From: Thermomonas hydrothermalis
GTDB taxonomy: Bacteria > Pseudomonadota > Gammaproteobacteria > Xanthomonadales > Xanthomonadaceae
Direction of reading: 5' to 3'
NCBI RefSeq assembly: GCF_900129205.1
Contig: NZ_FQUK01000022.1
Coordinates: 1-42,673 of the forward strand
Length of the DNA: 42,673 nucleotides
Position numbers and translations under genes: made by a program. Under the pieces are notes generated by a model, which ran no database searches, was not told the origin of the DNA, and saw only the letters and a program-made list of their open reading frames with translations. This document shows positions 35,220-42,673 of this stretch, one piece after another. Within the stretch, counting starts at the first letter, position 1, and each line of letters opens with the position of its first letter.

Positions 35220-36509
35220 ATGGCCAAGATCGTTGTGATGGGTGCGGGGCTGGGCGGGATGAGTGCGGCCTATGAGCTGCGCGAAACGCTCGGCAAAGGA
35301 CACGAGATCATCCTGATCGGGCAGGGCGGAAAGTTCAGCTTCACGCCGTCCAACCCGTGGCTGGCAGTGGGCTGGCGTACGCCGGATGACATCACCCTCA
35401 ACGTGGCCGACTACGTCGGAAAGCACGGCATCGTCTTCAATGGCGATGGGGTGGCCAAAATCGATGCCGAGCACGATGCCGTGATCACCGGCAGCGGCGA
35501 GCGGATTGACTACGACTACCTGCTGATCTGCACCGGCCCGAAGCTCGCATTCGACGAAGTGCCGGGAACTGGGCCGGAGAACGGCTACACCCAGTCGGTC
35601 TGCACCACGCCGCATGCTGAACACGCCTGGAAGGCTTACCAGGCGTTCCTGCAGAACCCCGGCCCGATCGTGATCGGTGCGGTGCAAGGTGCCAGTTGCT
35701 TTGGCCCGGCCTACGAGTTCGTGATGATCGTCGATGCCGATCTGCGCAAGCGCAAGCTGCGCGATCGCGTGCCGATCACCTTTGTCACCAGCGAGCCCTA
35801 TATCGGCCACATGGGCCTGGGCGGGGTGGGTGACTCCAAGGGGCTGATGGAGTCGGAGATGCGCCAGCGCCACATCAAGTGGATCGAAAACGCCAAAGTG
35901 GCCGAAGTGCGCGATGGCGAGATGACGGTGGTGCCGCATGACGCCAAGGGCCAGCCGCTGGAGCCGCAGGTGCTGCCGTTCAAGTTCTCCATGCTGCTGC
36001 CGGCATTCAAGGGTGTGGATGCCGTGGCGGCGGTGGACGGGCTGTGCAATCCGCGCGGCTTCGTGATCGTGGACAAGCATCAGCGCAGCCCGAAGTATCC
36101 GAAGATTTTCTCGGCGGGCGTATGCGTGGCGATCCCGCCGGTCGAGCCGACCCCGGTGCCGACCGGTGCGCCCAAGACCGGCTTCATGATCGAGTCGATG
36201 GTCACCACCATCGTCCGCAACATCAAGGCCGAACTGGAAGGCCGGACCCCCGATTACGAGGGCACCTGGAATGCGGTGTGCCTGGCCGACATGGGCGATA
36301 CCGGCGCGGCCTTCGTGGCACTGCCGCAGATTCCGCCGCGCAATGTCACCTGGACCAAGATCGGCAAGTGGGTGCACCTGGCCAAGATCGGCTTTGAGAA
36401 GTACTTCCTGTACAAGATGCGCAATGGCACCAGCGAACCGATTTACGAAAAGCACATCCTCAGCCTGCTTGGCATCGAGCGGTTGAAAGACGCAAAGCGC
36501 CCGTCTTGA
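35220..36509 (+). CDS. sqr: Sulfide:quinone oxidoreductase
   Basis: SQR oxidises sulfide to sulfane sulfur or persulfide and passes electrons to the quinone pool at the inner membrane. The 429-residue flavoprotein starts with the FAD motif IVVMGAGLGGMSAAYELRE, then FTPSNPWLAVGW. It has three cysteines placed as in characterised SQRs: C128 (QSVCTTP), C160 (GASCFGPAYEF) and C354 (NAVCLADMGDTG), matching C124, C156 and C347 of the Aquifex enzyme, so it is not a flavocytochrome or a simple NADH dehydrogenase. The amphipathic C-terminus (WVHLAKIGFEKYFLYKM) fits membrane attachment. GAGAGGGG precedes the ATG. It is the first gene of the operon controlled by the adjacent persulfide sensor. The exact SQR type is not assigned. 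Confidence 0.92.
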   Translation: MAKIVVMGAGLGGMSAAYELRETLGKGHEIILIGQGGKFSFTPSNPWLAVGWRTPDDITLNVADYVGKHGIVFNGDGVAKIDAEHDAVITGSGERIDYDYLLICTGPKLAFDEVPGTGPENGYTQSVCTTPHAEHAWKAYQAFLQNPGPIVIGAVQGASCFGPAYEFVMIVDADLRKRKLRDRVPITFVTSEPYIGHMGLGGVGDSKGLMESEMRQRHIKWIENAKVAEVRDGEMTVVPHDAKGQPLEPQVLPFKFSMLLPAFKGVDAVAAVDGLCNPRGFVIVDKHQRSPKYPKIFSAGVCVAIPPVEPTPVPTGAPKTGFMIESMVTTIVRNIKAELEGRTPDYEGTWNAVCLADMGDTGAAFVALPQIPPRNVTWTKIGKWVHLAKIGFEKYFLYKMRNGTSEPIYEKHILSLLGIERLKDAKRPS

Positions 36510-36542
36510 GGTCGCGCTGACGGTCCGGATGTGCCTGCCCGT

Positions 36543-36571
36543 GTCGCGCCCGGCGTTGAGCCGGACGCGAC
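36543..36571 (+). other. Strong hairpin between sqr and the DUF2892 gene
   Basis: GTCGCG (36543-36548) pairs with CGCGAC (36566-36571) and CCGGC (36550-36554) with GCCGG (36560-36564), giving 11 pairs with one mismatch and a five-base loop. There is no T-tract. In the 111-base gap it could protect the sqr mRNA end or lower expression of the genes downstream. Confidence 0.5.
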
Positions 36572-36620
36572 AGCCGCAATGCAATCGTTTGATCTGACTT
36601 TATCTGCAAGGAGATCCCCC

Positions 36621-36827
36621 ATGAACCTCGACCGTGCCGTGATGGCGTTTGCTGGCGTGATGATCCTGATCAGCGTCGCTCTGGTGTACTTCGTCTCGCC
36701 GAAATGGCTGCTGTTCACCGCCTTCATCGGGCTGAACATGCTGCAGGCCAGCTTCACCGGGTTCTGCCCGGCGGCGATGATCTTCAAGAAGCTGGGTGTG
36801 CAGGGAGGCGGCTGTGCGTTCAAGTAA
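36621..36827 (+). CDS. DUF2892 small inner-membrane protein
   Basis: A 68-residue protein with two transmembrane helices (AVMAFAGVMILISVALVYFV and WLLFTAFIGLNMLQASFTGF). It ends FCPAAMIFKKLG and GGGCAFK with cysteines C49 and C65. The DUF2892 family (YgaP C-terminal type) is often fused to rhodanese domains or found next to sulfur genes, which fits this operon. AAGGAG lies seven bases before the ATG. Its end overlaps the start of the adaptor gene by 14 bases, so translation is coupled. Function unknown; a role in handling membrane-proximal sulfane sulfur is inference. Confidence 0.88.
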   Translation: MNLDRAVMAFAGVMILISVALVYFVSPKWLLFTAFIGLNMLQASFTGFCPAAMIFKKLGVQGGGCAFK

Positions 36828-37905
36828 GCGATTGCTGCTGCCGGCGGCGCTGACACTGGCGCTTGCCGCCTGTGGCGGGCAGACGCCGCAGGCCACCGCA
36901 CCCGCACTTCCGGCTGGGTTTGCCACGTTCAAGGTCGAGGCTGGGAACGACATGCCCGGCCATAGCTGGGATGGCGTGGTGGAAGCGGTTCGCCGTGCTG
37001 ATCTGGCGGCGCAGACCTCGGGCCGCGTGCTGGAGGTGCGGGTGGATGTGAACCAGGCCGTGCATGCCGGTGACGTGTTGCTGCGGATCAGCAATGTCGA
37101 GCAGGAAGCCGGCGCCAATCTGGCGCGCGCGCAGCTGCGTGCAGCCGAGGCGCAGGCCGTGGAGGCCGAGCAGAACTACCGGCGCTTTTCCGCGCTGGCC
37201 GATACGCAGTATGTCTCCAAGGCTCAGCTTGACCAGGCGCGCGCCGCCCGTGACGCCGCGGTGGCCGCACGCAATGCGGCAGCGGCCGCCGTGGCGCAGG
37301 CTAGCCAGCAGGCGGCCTACACCGTGGTGCGCGCACCGTATGACGGCGTGATCAGCCGGCGCTGGGTGGAACCCGGAGAAACCGTCGCGCCCGGCATGCC
37401 GCTGATGAGCCTGTATGCCCCGGGCGCGCTGCGCATCGAGGTGGCGGTGCCGCAGAGCCGTGGTGATGCCATTCGGCGCAATCCGGAAGCCACCGTGCTG
37501 CTGGCCGATGGCCGGCGAGTCACGCCCGCGAGCGTGGTGGTGTTTCCGGCGGCCGATCCCCTCAGCCACAGCGTCAATGTTCGGGTGAACCTGCCGACGC
37601 TGGATCCAGCGCCGGCTCCGGGCACGACCGCCAAAGTCGTATTCGCGGCCGATGCCGATGGTCCGGATGGACGCGGGGTGTCCATTCCTTCCGCCAGCGT
37701 GGCTCGGCGCGGTGAGCTGACCGCCGTCTATGTGGTGCAGGATGGCCGCCTGTTGCTGCGCCAGGTGCGGCTGGGCGGTCAGCGCGGCGATCAGGTGGAA
37801 GTGATTTCCGGGTTGAAGCCGGGCGATGTGGTGGCGCGCGATCCGGTGGCGGCACTGCAGGCGCTGGCGGCACAACGCAAGGCGATGGAGGCTGGCCGTG
37901 ACTGA
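36814..37905 (+). CDS. RND efflux periplasmic adaptor subunit (lipoprotein)
   Basis: The membrane-fusion protein of an RND pump, 363 residues. It has a lipoprotein signal peptide MRSSKRLLLPAALTLALAAC with lipobox LAAC and acylated cysteine at position 20. The usual order follows: barrel/lipoyl half (AQTSGRVLEVRVDVNQAVHA), a long alpha-hairpin (LRAAEAQAVEAEQNYRRFSA to RDAAVAARNAAAAAVAQASQ), the second lipoyl half (VVRAPYDGVISRRWVEPGET), a beta-barrel and the membrane-proximal domain ending GLKPGDVVARDP. I chose GTG 36814, preceded by AGGGAGG, which overlaps the DUF2892 gene. No outer-membrane channel gene is in the operon, so a TolC-type protein from elsewhere must complete the pump. Confidence 0.92.
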   Translation: MRSSKRLLLPAALTLALAACGGQTPQATAPALPAGFATFKVEAGNDMPGHSWDGVVEAVRRADLAAQTSGRVLEVRVDVNQAVHAGDVLLRISNVEQEAGANLARAQLRAAEAQAVEAEQNYRRFSALADTQYVSKAQLDQARAARDAAVAARNAAAAAVAQASQQAAYTVVRAPYDGVISRRWVEPGETVAPGMPLMSLYAPGALRIEVAVPQSRGDAIRRNPEATVLLADGRRVTPASVVVFPAADPLSHSVNVRVNLPTLDPAPAPGTTAKVVFAADADGPDGRGVSIPSASVARRGELTAVYVVQDGRLLLRQVRLGGQRGDQVEVISGLKPGDVVARDPVAALQALAAQRKAMEAGRD

Positions 37906-40900
37906 TCGCCGCACGCACATGGGCATTTCGGGGCGGCTGGCGGCGGCGTTCCAGGCCAATCCGCTCACGCCGATCCTGGCCATCATGGGCCTGCTGCTGG
38001 GCCTTTTGGCCGTGGCCATCACGCCACGCGAGGAAGAGCCGCAGATCGACGTGACCATGGCCAACGTCATTGTCCCGTTCGATGGCGCCAGCAGCCGCGA
38101 TGTCGAGCAGTGGGTGGCCACGCCGCTGGAGCAGAAGCTGTCCGAGGTCGAGGGCGTCAAGCACGTCTATGCGATCAGCCGCCCGGGTGTGGCCGTACTG
38201 ACCGTCGAGTTCGAAGTGGGTGTGCCGCGGCAGCAGGCCCTGGTGCGGCTCTACAACCAGGTGTTCTCCAATGCGGACTTCGTACCGCAGCGGGCCGGTG
38301 TGGGCCAGCCGCTGGTCAAGCCCAAGGGCATCGATGACGTCCCGGTGATGGCGCTGACCCTGTGGAGCGACGATCCCCAGGTGGATGCCACCCGGCTGGC
38401 GCAAGTTGCCCATACGCTGGAAGCCGAGCTCAAGCGTATTCCCGGTACCCGTGACATCTACACCATCGGTGCGCCCGACCAGAGCGTGCTGGTGACCCTG
38501 GATGCCGCCAAACTTGCCGCGTACGGCATGGGCGTCAATGATCTGGCGCAGGCATTGCAAGCCGCCAATCTGGTGCATCAGGCCGGTGAGCGGGTGGATG
38601 CCGCCCAGGGGGCGGTGCCGGTCACCGCCGGTGCCTATCTGGCCAATGCCGATGATGTGGCCAATCTGGTGATCGGCAGCCGCGATGGCAAACCGATCCT
38701 GCTGTCCGATGTGGCCACCATCGAACCGCGTGGCGATCTGCCCTCGCGCTATGTCTGGCATGGCGCGCCTGCCGGACGGGAAGGCCCGAAGGCCGGGCTT
38801 GCGCCAGCGGTGACCATCGCGATTGCCAAGAAGCCTGGCAGCAATGCCTCCGACATCACCCGCGCGGTGGCCGAGCGCATTCAGCAGTTGCGTGGCGAGC
38901 TGATCCCGGATGATGTCAAGGTCACCATCACCCGCGACTACGGTGCCACCGCCACCGACAAGGCGCAGAAGCTGATCCAGAAGTTGGTGTTTGCCACCTT
39001 CAGCGTGGTGCTGCTGGTGCTGTTTGCGCTTGGTTGGCGGGAAGCCATCGTGGTCGGCAGCGCGGTGATTCTGACCCTGGCGCTGACCCTGTTTGCCTCC
39101 AAGGTGATGGGGTTCACCCTCAACCGCGTCTCGCTGTTTGCGCTGATTTTCTCGATCGGCATCCTGGTCGATGACGCCATCGTGGTGGTGGAAAACATCC
39201 ACCGGCACCTGGCCATCCCCGATGCCGACGGCCGCAAGCGCACCCTGCGCGAAGTGATTCCGTTGGCGGTGGACGAGGTCGGCGGCCCGACCATCCTGGC
39301 GACGCTGACGGTGATTGCCGCGCTGATGCCGATGGCCTTCGTGTCCGGGTTGATGGGCCCTTACATGCGGCCGATTCCGATCAACGCATCGGTTGGCATG
39401 TTGCTGTCGTTGGCCGTGGCGCTGATCGTCACGCCGTGGCTGTCGCTCAAGCTGTTGGCTCGGCACGGTCATGAGGCCGAAGTCGACCACATACACGAGG
39501 AGCACCAGCAAACCTGGCTGCACCGGTTGTTCGAGCGGGTGATGTCGCCGTTCCTGCACGGCGAGCGCGCCGGCCGCAAGCGGGCACTGCTGTTTGCCTC
39601 GATGATCGGGCTGGTGCTGGTGGCGGCGTCGCTGGCCGTGTTCCAGCTGGTGGTGCTCAAGATGCTGCCGTTCGACAACAAGTCCGAGGTGCAGGTCGTG
39701 CTGGACATGCCGGAGGGCAGCACGGTCGAGCAGACCAGCGCCGTCCTGGCCGAGCTGGCGGCAGCCGTGGATACCGTCCCGGAAGTGCTGAACTACCAGG
39801 GCTACGCAGGCACTGCCTCGCCGATCAACTTCAACGGTCTGGTGCGCCAGTACTTCCTGCGCAACGCCAGCTACATGGGTGATCTGCAGATCAATCTGGT
39901 GGACAAACATCACCGCAAGCGGCAGAGCCATGAGATTGCCCTGGCGATGCGGCCGATGCTGACCAAGATCGCGCAGAAATACGGCGCCTCGGTGAAGGTG
40001 GTGGAAGTGCCGCCGGGCCCGCCGGTGCTCTCGCCGCTGGTGGCCGAGGTCTATGGCCCGGACTATGCCGGGCAGCGCAAGGTCGCCACGGCGCTGGCCA
40101 AGGGGCCGTTTGCCAGCACCGAGGGCATCGTCGATATCGACACCAGCGTGGAGGCCGATGCGCCGCGCGAACAGATCGTGGTCGATCGTGAGCGCGCCGC
40201 CCGCTTGGGTGTGCCGCAGGCGGCGATTGCCGATGCCATCGCGATGGCGGTGTCGGGGCTGGATGCCACCTATGTGCACGATGGTGTGTCCAAGTACCCG
40301 CGGCCGGTGCGGTTGCGTCTGCCGGCGCAGGACCAGGCGGCGCTGTCTTCATTGCTGGCGCTCAAGGTGCGCAGCACCCAAGGGCAGTTGGTGCCGTTGT
40401 CGGAGCTGGTGCGGGTGGTGAAAGCACCCTGGGATGGCGCGATCTACCACAAGGATGGTCTGCCTGTGGTGTATGTCACCGCCGATGAGGCCGGCAAGTT
40501 GGACAGCCCGCTGTACGGCATGTTCTCGGTGGTCAGCAAGCTGAACTCGCAGACGGTGGACGGCCAGCATCTGGCGCAGACCTTCATCCGCCAGCCGGAT
40601 GACAGCAGCAACTACGCCATCAAGTGGGATGGCGAATGGCAGATCACCTATGAAACCTTCCGTGACATGGGGATTGCCTACGCCGCCGGGATGGTGCTGA
40701 TCTACCTGCTGGTGGTCGCGCAGTTCCGCAGCTATCTGGTGCCGCTGGTGATCATGGCGCCGATTCCGCTGACCGTGATCGGCGTGATGCCCGGCCATGC
40801 CCTGCTGGGCAAGCAGTTCACCGCCACCAGCATGATCGGCATGATCGCGCTGGCCGGTATCATCGTGCGTAACTCGATCCTGCTGGTGGACTTCATCAAC

Positions 40901-41155
40901 CAGGAAACCGCGCGCGGTGTGCCCCTGACCCGGGCGGTGATCGATGCCTGCGCCGTGCGTGCCAAGCCGATCGCCCTGACCGGCGTGGCGGCGATGCTGG
41001 GTGCGTTCTTCATCCTGGATGACCCGATCTTCAACGGCCTGGCGATTTCCTTGATTTTCGGCATCTTCGTCAGCACCTTGCTGACGCTGGTGGTGATTCC
41101 GCTGCTTTACTACACGTTGCGACAGCGCCAGCTTGCCGGCCAAAAGGCGGCATGA
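37898..41155 (+). CDS. RND efflux permease subunit
   Basis: An inner-membrane proton-driven pump of 1085 residues with the AcrB plan: TM1 (PLTPILAIMGLLLGLLAVAI), a large periplasmic loop, TM2-TM6, a cytoplasmic linker, TM7, a second periplasmic loop, TM8-TM12. The proton-relay aspartates D425 and D426 are in SIGILVDDAIVVVENIHRHL. The TM10 position that is Lys940 in AcrB is arginine here (R991, in IIVRNSILLVDF). The linker between TM6 and TM7 is rich in His and Glu (residues 523-542, six His). The GTG start at 37898 overlaps the adaptor stop; an ATG at 37919 is possible. CzcA-type metal pumps are less likely from the overall pattern, but the substrate is unknown. The operon suggests sulfur-related cargo. 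Confidence 0.93.
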   Translation: MTDRRTHMGISGRLAAAFQANPLTPILAIMGLLLGLLAVAITPREEEPQIDVTMANVIVPFDGASSRDVEQWVATPLEQKLSEVEGVKHVYAISRPGVAVLTVEFEVGVPRQQALVRLYNQVFSNADFVPQRAGVGQPLVKPKGIDDVPVMALTLWSDDPQVDATRLAQVAHTLEAELKRIPGTRDIYTIGAPDQSVLVTLDAAKLAAYGMGVNDLAQALQAANLVHQAGERVDAAQGAVPVTAGAYLANADDVANLVIGSRDGKPILLSDVATIEPRGDLPSRYVWHGAPAGREGPKAGLAPAVTIAIAKKPGSNASDITRAVAERIQQLRGELIPDDVKVTITRDYGATATDKAQKLIQKLVFATFSVVLLVLFALGWREAIVVGSAVILTLALTLFASKVMGFTLNRVSLFALIFSIGILVDDAIVVVENIHRHLAIPDADGRKRTLREVIPLAVDEVGGPTILATLTVIAALMPMAFVSGLMGPYMRPIPINASVGMLLSLAVALIVTPWLSLKLLARHGHEAEVDHIHEEHQQTWLHRLFERVMSPFLHGERAGRKRALLFASMIGLVLVAASLAVFQLVVLKMLPFDNKSEVQVVLDMPEGSTVEQTSAVLAELAAAVDTVPEVLNYQGYAGTASPINFNGLVRQYFLRNASYMGDLQINLVDKHHRKRQSHEIALAMRPMLTKIAQKYGASVKVVEVPPGPPVLSPLVAEVYGPDYAGQRKVATALAKGPFASTEGIVDIDTSVEADAPREQIVVDRERAARLGVPQAAIADAIAMAVSGLDATYVHDGVSKYPRPVRLRLPAQDQAALSSLLALKVRSTQGQLVPLSELVRVVKAPWDGAIYHKDGLPVVYVTADEAGKLDSPLYGMFSVVSKLNSQTVDGQHLAQTFIRQPDDSSNYAIKWDGEWQITYETFRDMGIAYAAGMVLIYLLVVAQFRSYLVPLVIMAPIPLTVIGVMPGHALLGKQFTATSMIGMIALAGIIVRNSILLVDFINQETARGVPLTRAVIDACAVRAKPIALTGVAAMLGAFFILDDPIFNGLAISLIFGIFVSTLLTLVVIPLLYYTLRQRQLAGQKAA

Positions 41156-41175
41156 AGCCATGAGGAGGGTGTGCC

Positions 41176-41520
41176 GTGAGCGAAAGTGAAGGGATCCACC
41201 TGCTGCTGGAACAGGAAGGGCCGTATGCCTTTCGGGTGAGCTTCGAAGGCACCGGGCTAGACGCACTGCACACCGACGAGCCGGCCCCGTTGGGGGCCGG
41301 CGCAGGGCCAAGCCCGGCCCACCTGCTGCTGGCAGGCGTGGCCAACTGCCTGTCGGCCAGCCTGGTGTTTGCGCTGCGCAAGTTCAAAAACAATCCGGGC
41401 CCGATCCGCACCCGAATCACCGCGCGCCGCGAGCGCAACGCCCAAGGGCGCTGGCGCCTGCCGCGTGCCGAGGTCGAGATCCAGCTGGCGGATCCGGCCG
41501 CGTCGTTAGGGAAGGTCTGA
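41176..41520 (+). pseudogene. OsmC-like protein, 3' end cut off by IS5 insertion
   Basis: The remaining N-terminal part has the OsmC/Ohr fold pattern: LGAGAGPSPAHLLLAGVANC with the first redox cysteine C58, then LSASLVFALRKFKNNPG and the beta strand RTRITARRER. The second conserved cysteine of the family, expected near residue 120, is missing because the IS5 element enters at 41506-41509. The last four codons and the TGA come from the IS end. OsmC proteins reduce organic peroxides, and some act on organic persulfides, which would suit this operon. GTG 41176 has GAGGAGGG upstream. The 3' half should continue right after the window end. Confidence 0.85.
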
Positions 41521-41525
41521 ACAAC
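41506..41525 (+). repeat. Left target duplication and inverted repeat of the IS5 element
   Basis: TTAG (41506-41509) is followed by the inverted repeat GGAAGGTCTGAACAAC (41510-41525), which matches the complement of the right end for 16 bases without a mismatch. Confidence 0.92.
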
Positions 41526-42669
41526 TCCGCCCGATTGCGCGACAATGCCTCACCGTGATCGGGGTGAGTGCGATGCAGCTGTCGTTCGGTGATGCCGAGG
41601 GTCTGGGGAGCCGCAAGCGCACGCGGCGCGAGGTGTTTTTGGCGGAGATGGAGCAGGTGGTGCCGTGGCAGGCGCTGCTGGGTCTGATCGAGCCGCACTA
41701 CCCGAAGATGGGCCGTCCCGGTCGCCAGCCCTATCCGTTGGCGACGATGCTGCGCATCCACTTCCTGCAGCAGTGGTATGCGCTCAGCGACCCGGCGATG
41801 GAAGAAGCCTTGTACGACACGCCGGTGATGCGCCGCTTCGCGCAGTTGGGCGGGCTTGCCGACATCCCGGACGAGACGACGATCCTCAACTTCCGCCGGC
41901 TGTTGGAGACGTACGGGCTGGCCGAGAAGCTCTTCGAGCAGGTCAACGCCCATCTTCAGCGCAAGGGCCTGAGCCTGCGCAGTGGCACGATCGTGGATGC
42001 CACGATCATCAGTGCGCCGAGCTCGACCAAGAACAAGGCGGGCGAGCGCGATCCGGCGATGCACCAGACCAAGAAGGGCAACCAGTGGTTCTTCGGGATG
42101 AAGGCGCACATCGGCGTGGATGACGCGTCCGGTCTGGTGCACCACGTGGAATGCACGGCGGCGAACGTGGCCGACGTGACGCAGGTGCACAAGCTGCTGC
42201 ACGGCCGGGAAGACACGGTGTGCGGCGACAGCGGCTACACGGGTGCCGAGAAGCGCGAGGAGCTGCAGGACGTGGACGCCGGATTCCTGATCGCGGAGAA
42301 GCCGTCGAAGCTGCGTGCGATGAAGAACGAGCGCGAGCGGCGCTACGCCGAGCGGTGGGAGCGCTACAAGGCCAGTCTGCGGGCGAAGGTGGAGCACCCG
42401 TTCCGGGTGATCAAGCGGCAGTTCGGCTACACGAAGGTGCGCTACCGCGGCCTGGCGAAGAACGCGGCGCAGGTGCTGACGCTGTTCGCGCTGTCGAACC
42501 TGTGGATGGCGCGCCGGCGTTTGTTGCCGACGACGGGAGCAGTGCGTCCGTAAGGCGGGGAAACCCGCCAAAAACCGCCCTGCACGGGCGAAATCCGGCT
42601 CGAAAGCGACGCCAGGCCGGCGCCACGATGCCGCAATCCGGGCGGCAGAGCGGGTTGTTCAGACCTTCC
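41510..42669 (+). mobile_element. Complete IS5-family insertion sequence, 1160 bp
   Basis: The element has both terminal inverted repeats, one transposase gene and a 4-base target duplication TTAG at 41506-41509 and 42670-42673. TTAG fits the YTAR target preference of the IS5 subgroup. The perfectly matched ends and duplication point to a recent insertion. It lies in the same direction as the operon it interrupts. The exact IS name cannot be given without a search. Confidence 0.93.
41573..42553 (+). CDS. IS5 family transposase
   Basis: A 326-residue DDE transposase of the IS5 subgroup. The N-terminal DUF772-type region reads GRPGRQPYPLATMLRIHFLQ and QWYALSDPAMEEALYDTPVM. The catalytic triad can be placed: Asp in SGTIVDATIISAPSSTK, Asp in TVCGDSGYTGAEKR, and Glu in RAKVEHPFRVIKRQFGY, the Y-(2)-R-(3)-E-like signature of the family. 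QTKKGNQWFFGMKAHIGVD is also typical. The frame is intact, so the enzyme is probably active. I chose ATG 41573; GTG 41555 would add six residues. A short tail of 116 bases to the right end carries no gene. Confidence 0.95.
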   Translation: MQLSFGDAEGLGSRKRTRREVFLAEMEQVVPWQALLGLIEPHYPKMGRPGRQPYPLATMLRIHFLQQWYALSDPAMEEALYDTPVMRRFAQLGGLADIPDETTILNFRRLLETYGLAEKLFEQVNAHLQRKGLSLRSGTIVDATIISAPSSTKNKAGERDPAMHQTKKGNQWFFGMKAHIGVDDASGLVHHVECTAANVADVTQVHKLLHGREDTVCGDSGYTGAEKREELQDVDAGFLIAEKPSKLRAMKNERERRYAERWERYKASLRAKVEHPFRVIKRQFGYTKVRYRGLAKNAAQVLTLFALSNLWMARRRLLPTTGAVRP

Positions 42670-42673
42670 TTAG
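42654..42673 (-). repeat. Right inverted repeat and target duplication of the IS5 element
   Basis: GTTGTTCAGACCTTCC (42654-42669) is the inverted copy of the left end and is followed by the second TTAG (42670-42673), which is also the end of the window. Confidence 0.92.

Noticed and set aside
37574-40279. Minus-strand open frame of 901 codons opposite the RND genes
   Set aside because: It is the antisense shadow of a clear RND adaptor and permease; its His/Arg/Gln-rich composition is what the complement of such genes produces.
37898-41155. Heavy-metal (CzcA/CusA) pump
   Set aside because: The TM4 region has the AcrB-like DD pair, and I see no methionine relay or typical CzcA signature. The His-rich linker alone is not enough.

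Overview
The window looks like a GC-rich gammaproteobacterial chromosome, most likely of the order Lysobacterales (Xanthomonadales). This rests on gene order that I recognise rather than on a database search: glnE next to an ELM1/GtrOC1-like gene; O-antigen ligase, lpxL, waaA, tolC and a PCMT-like methyltransferase in one block; the gammaproteobacterial order zapB-like, zapA, 6S RNA, 5-formyl-THF cyclo-ligase facing ygfB-pepP; and rph-rdgB-hemW facing yicC-gmk-rpoZ-spoT-ridA-recG. Both ends lie in insertion sequences: the 3' end of an ISL3-type transposase gene on the left, and a complete IS5-family element on the right whose downstream target duplication is the last four bases. The window is therefore probably a contig bounded by repeats.

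Layout. 1-0.9 kb: ISL3 remnant and a probably truncated TPR-like ORF. 1.1-5 kb: glnE (+) and an ELM1-family gene (-). 5-6.6 kb: RutE-like nitroreductase, pirin and a small zinc-finger protein (+). 6.6-12.7 kb: envelope block with a GT4 glycosyltransferase, O-antigen ligase, lpxL, waaA, a hairpin terminator and tolC. 12.7-16.7 kb (-): PCMT-like methyltransferase, TetR regulator, rpiA, EVE protein, 5-formyl-THF cyclo-ligase, 6S RNA, zapA and a ZapB-like coiled coil. 16.7-19 kb: a PAS-GGDEF-EAL gene whose membrane-anchor end is cut off by an in-frame amber codon. 19.2-22.5 kb: ygfB-pepP facing pepQ. 22.6-27.7 kb (-): PilZ, DUF1631, hemW, rdgB, rph. 27.9-34.7 kb (+): yicC, gmk, rpoZ, spoT, ridA, recG.

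The most interesting part is 34.7-41.5 kb. An ArsR-family repressor with the two cysteines of the persulfide sensors BigR/SqrR is divergent from an apparent operon: sulfide:quinone oxidoreductase, DUF2892 membrane protein, RND adaptor lipoprotein, RND pump and an OsmC-like protein. The two promoters overlap around one perfect palindrome. The IS5 element has cut the OsmC-like gene. I read this as a reactive-sulfur response unit that joins sulfide oxidation to RND export. The export substrate is unknown and the link is inference.

No stretch longer than about 300 bases lacks a gene. The largest gaps are 15933-16196 (filled by 6S RNA), 19025-19234 (divergent region with a hairpin), 27717-27921 (divergent region between rph and yicC, where I see no convincing signal) and 914-1074 (before glnE, no convincing signal). 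I found no tRNA, rRNA, CRISPR array or phage module.
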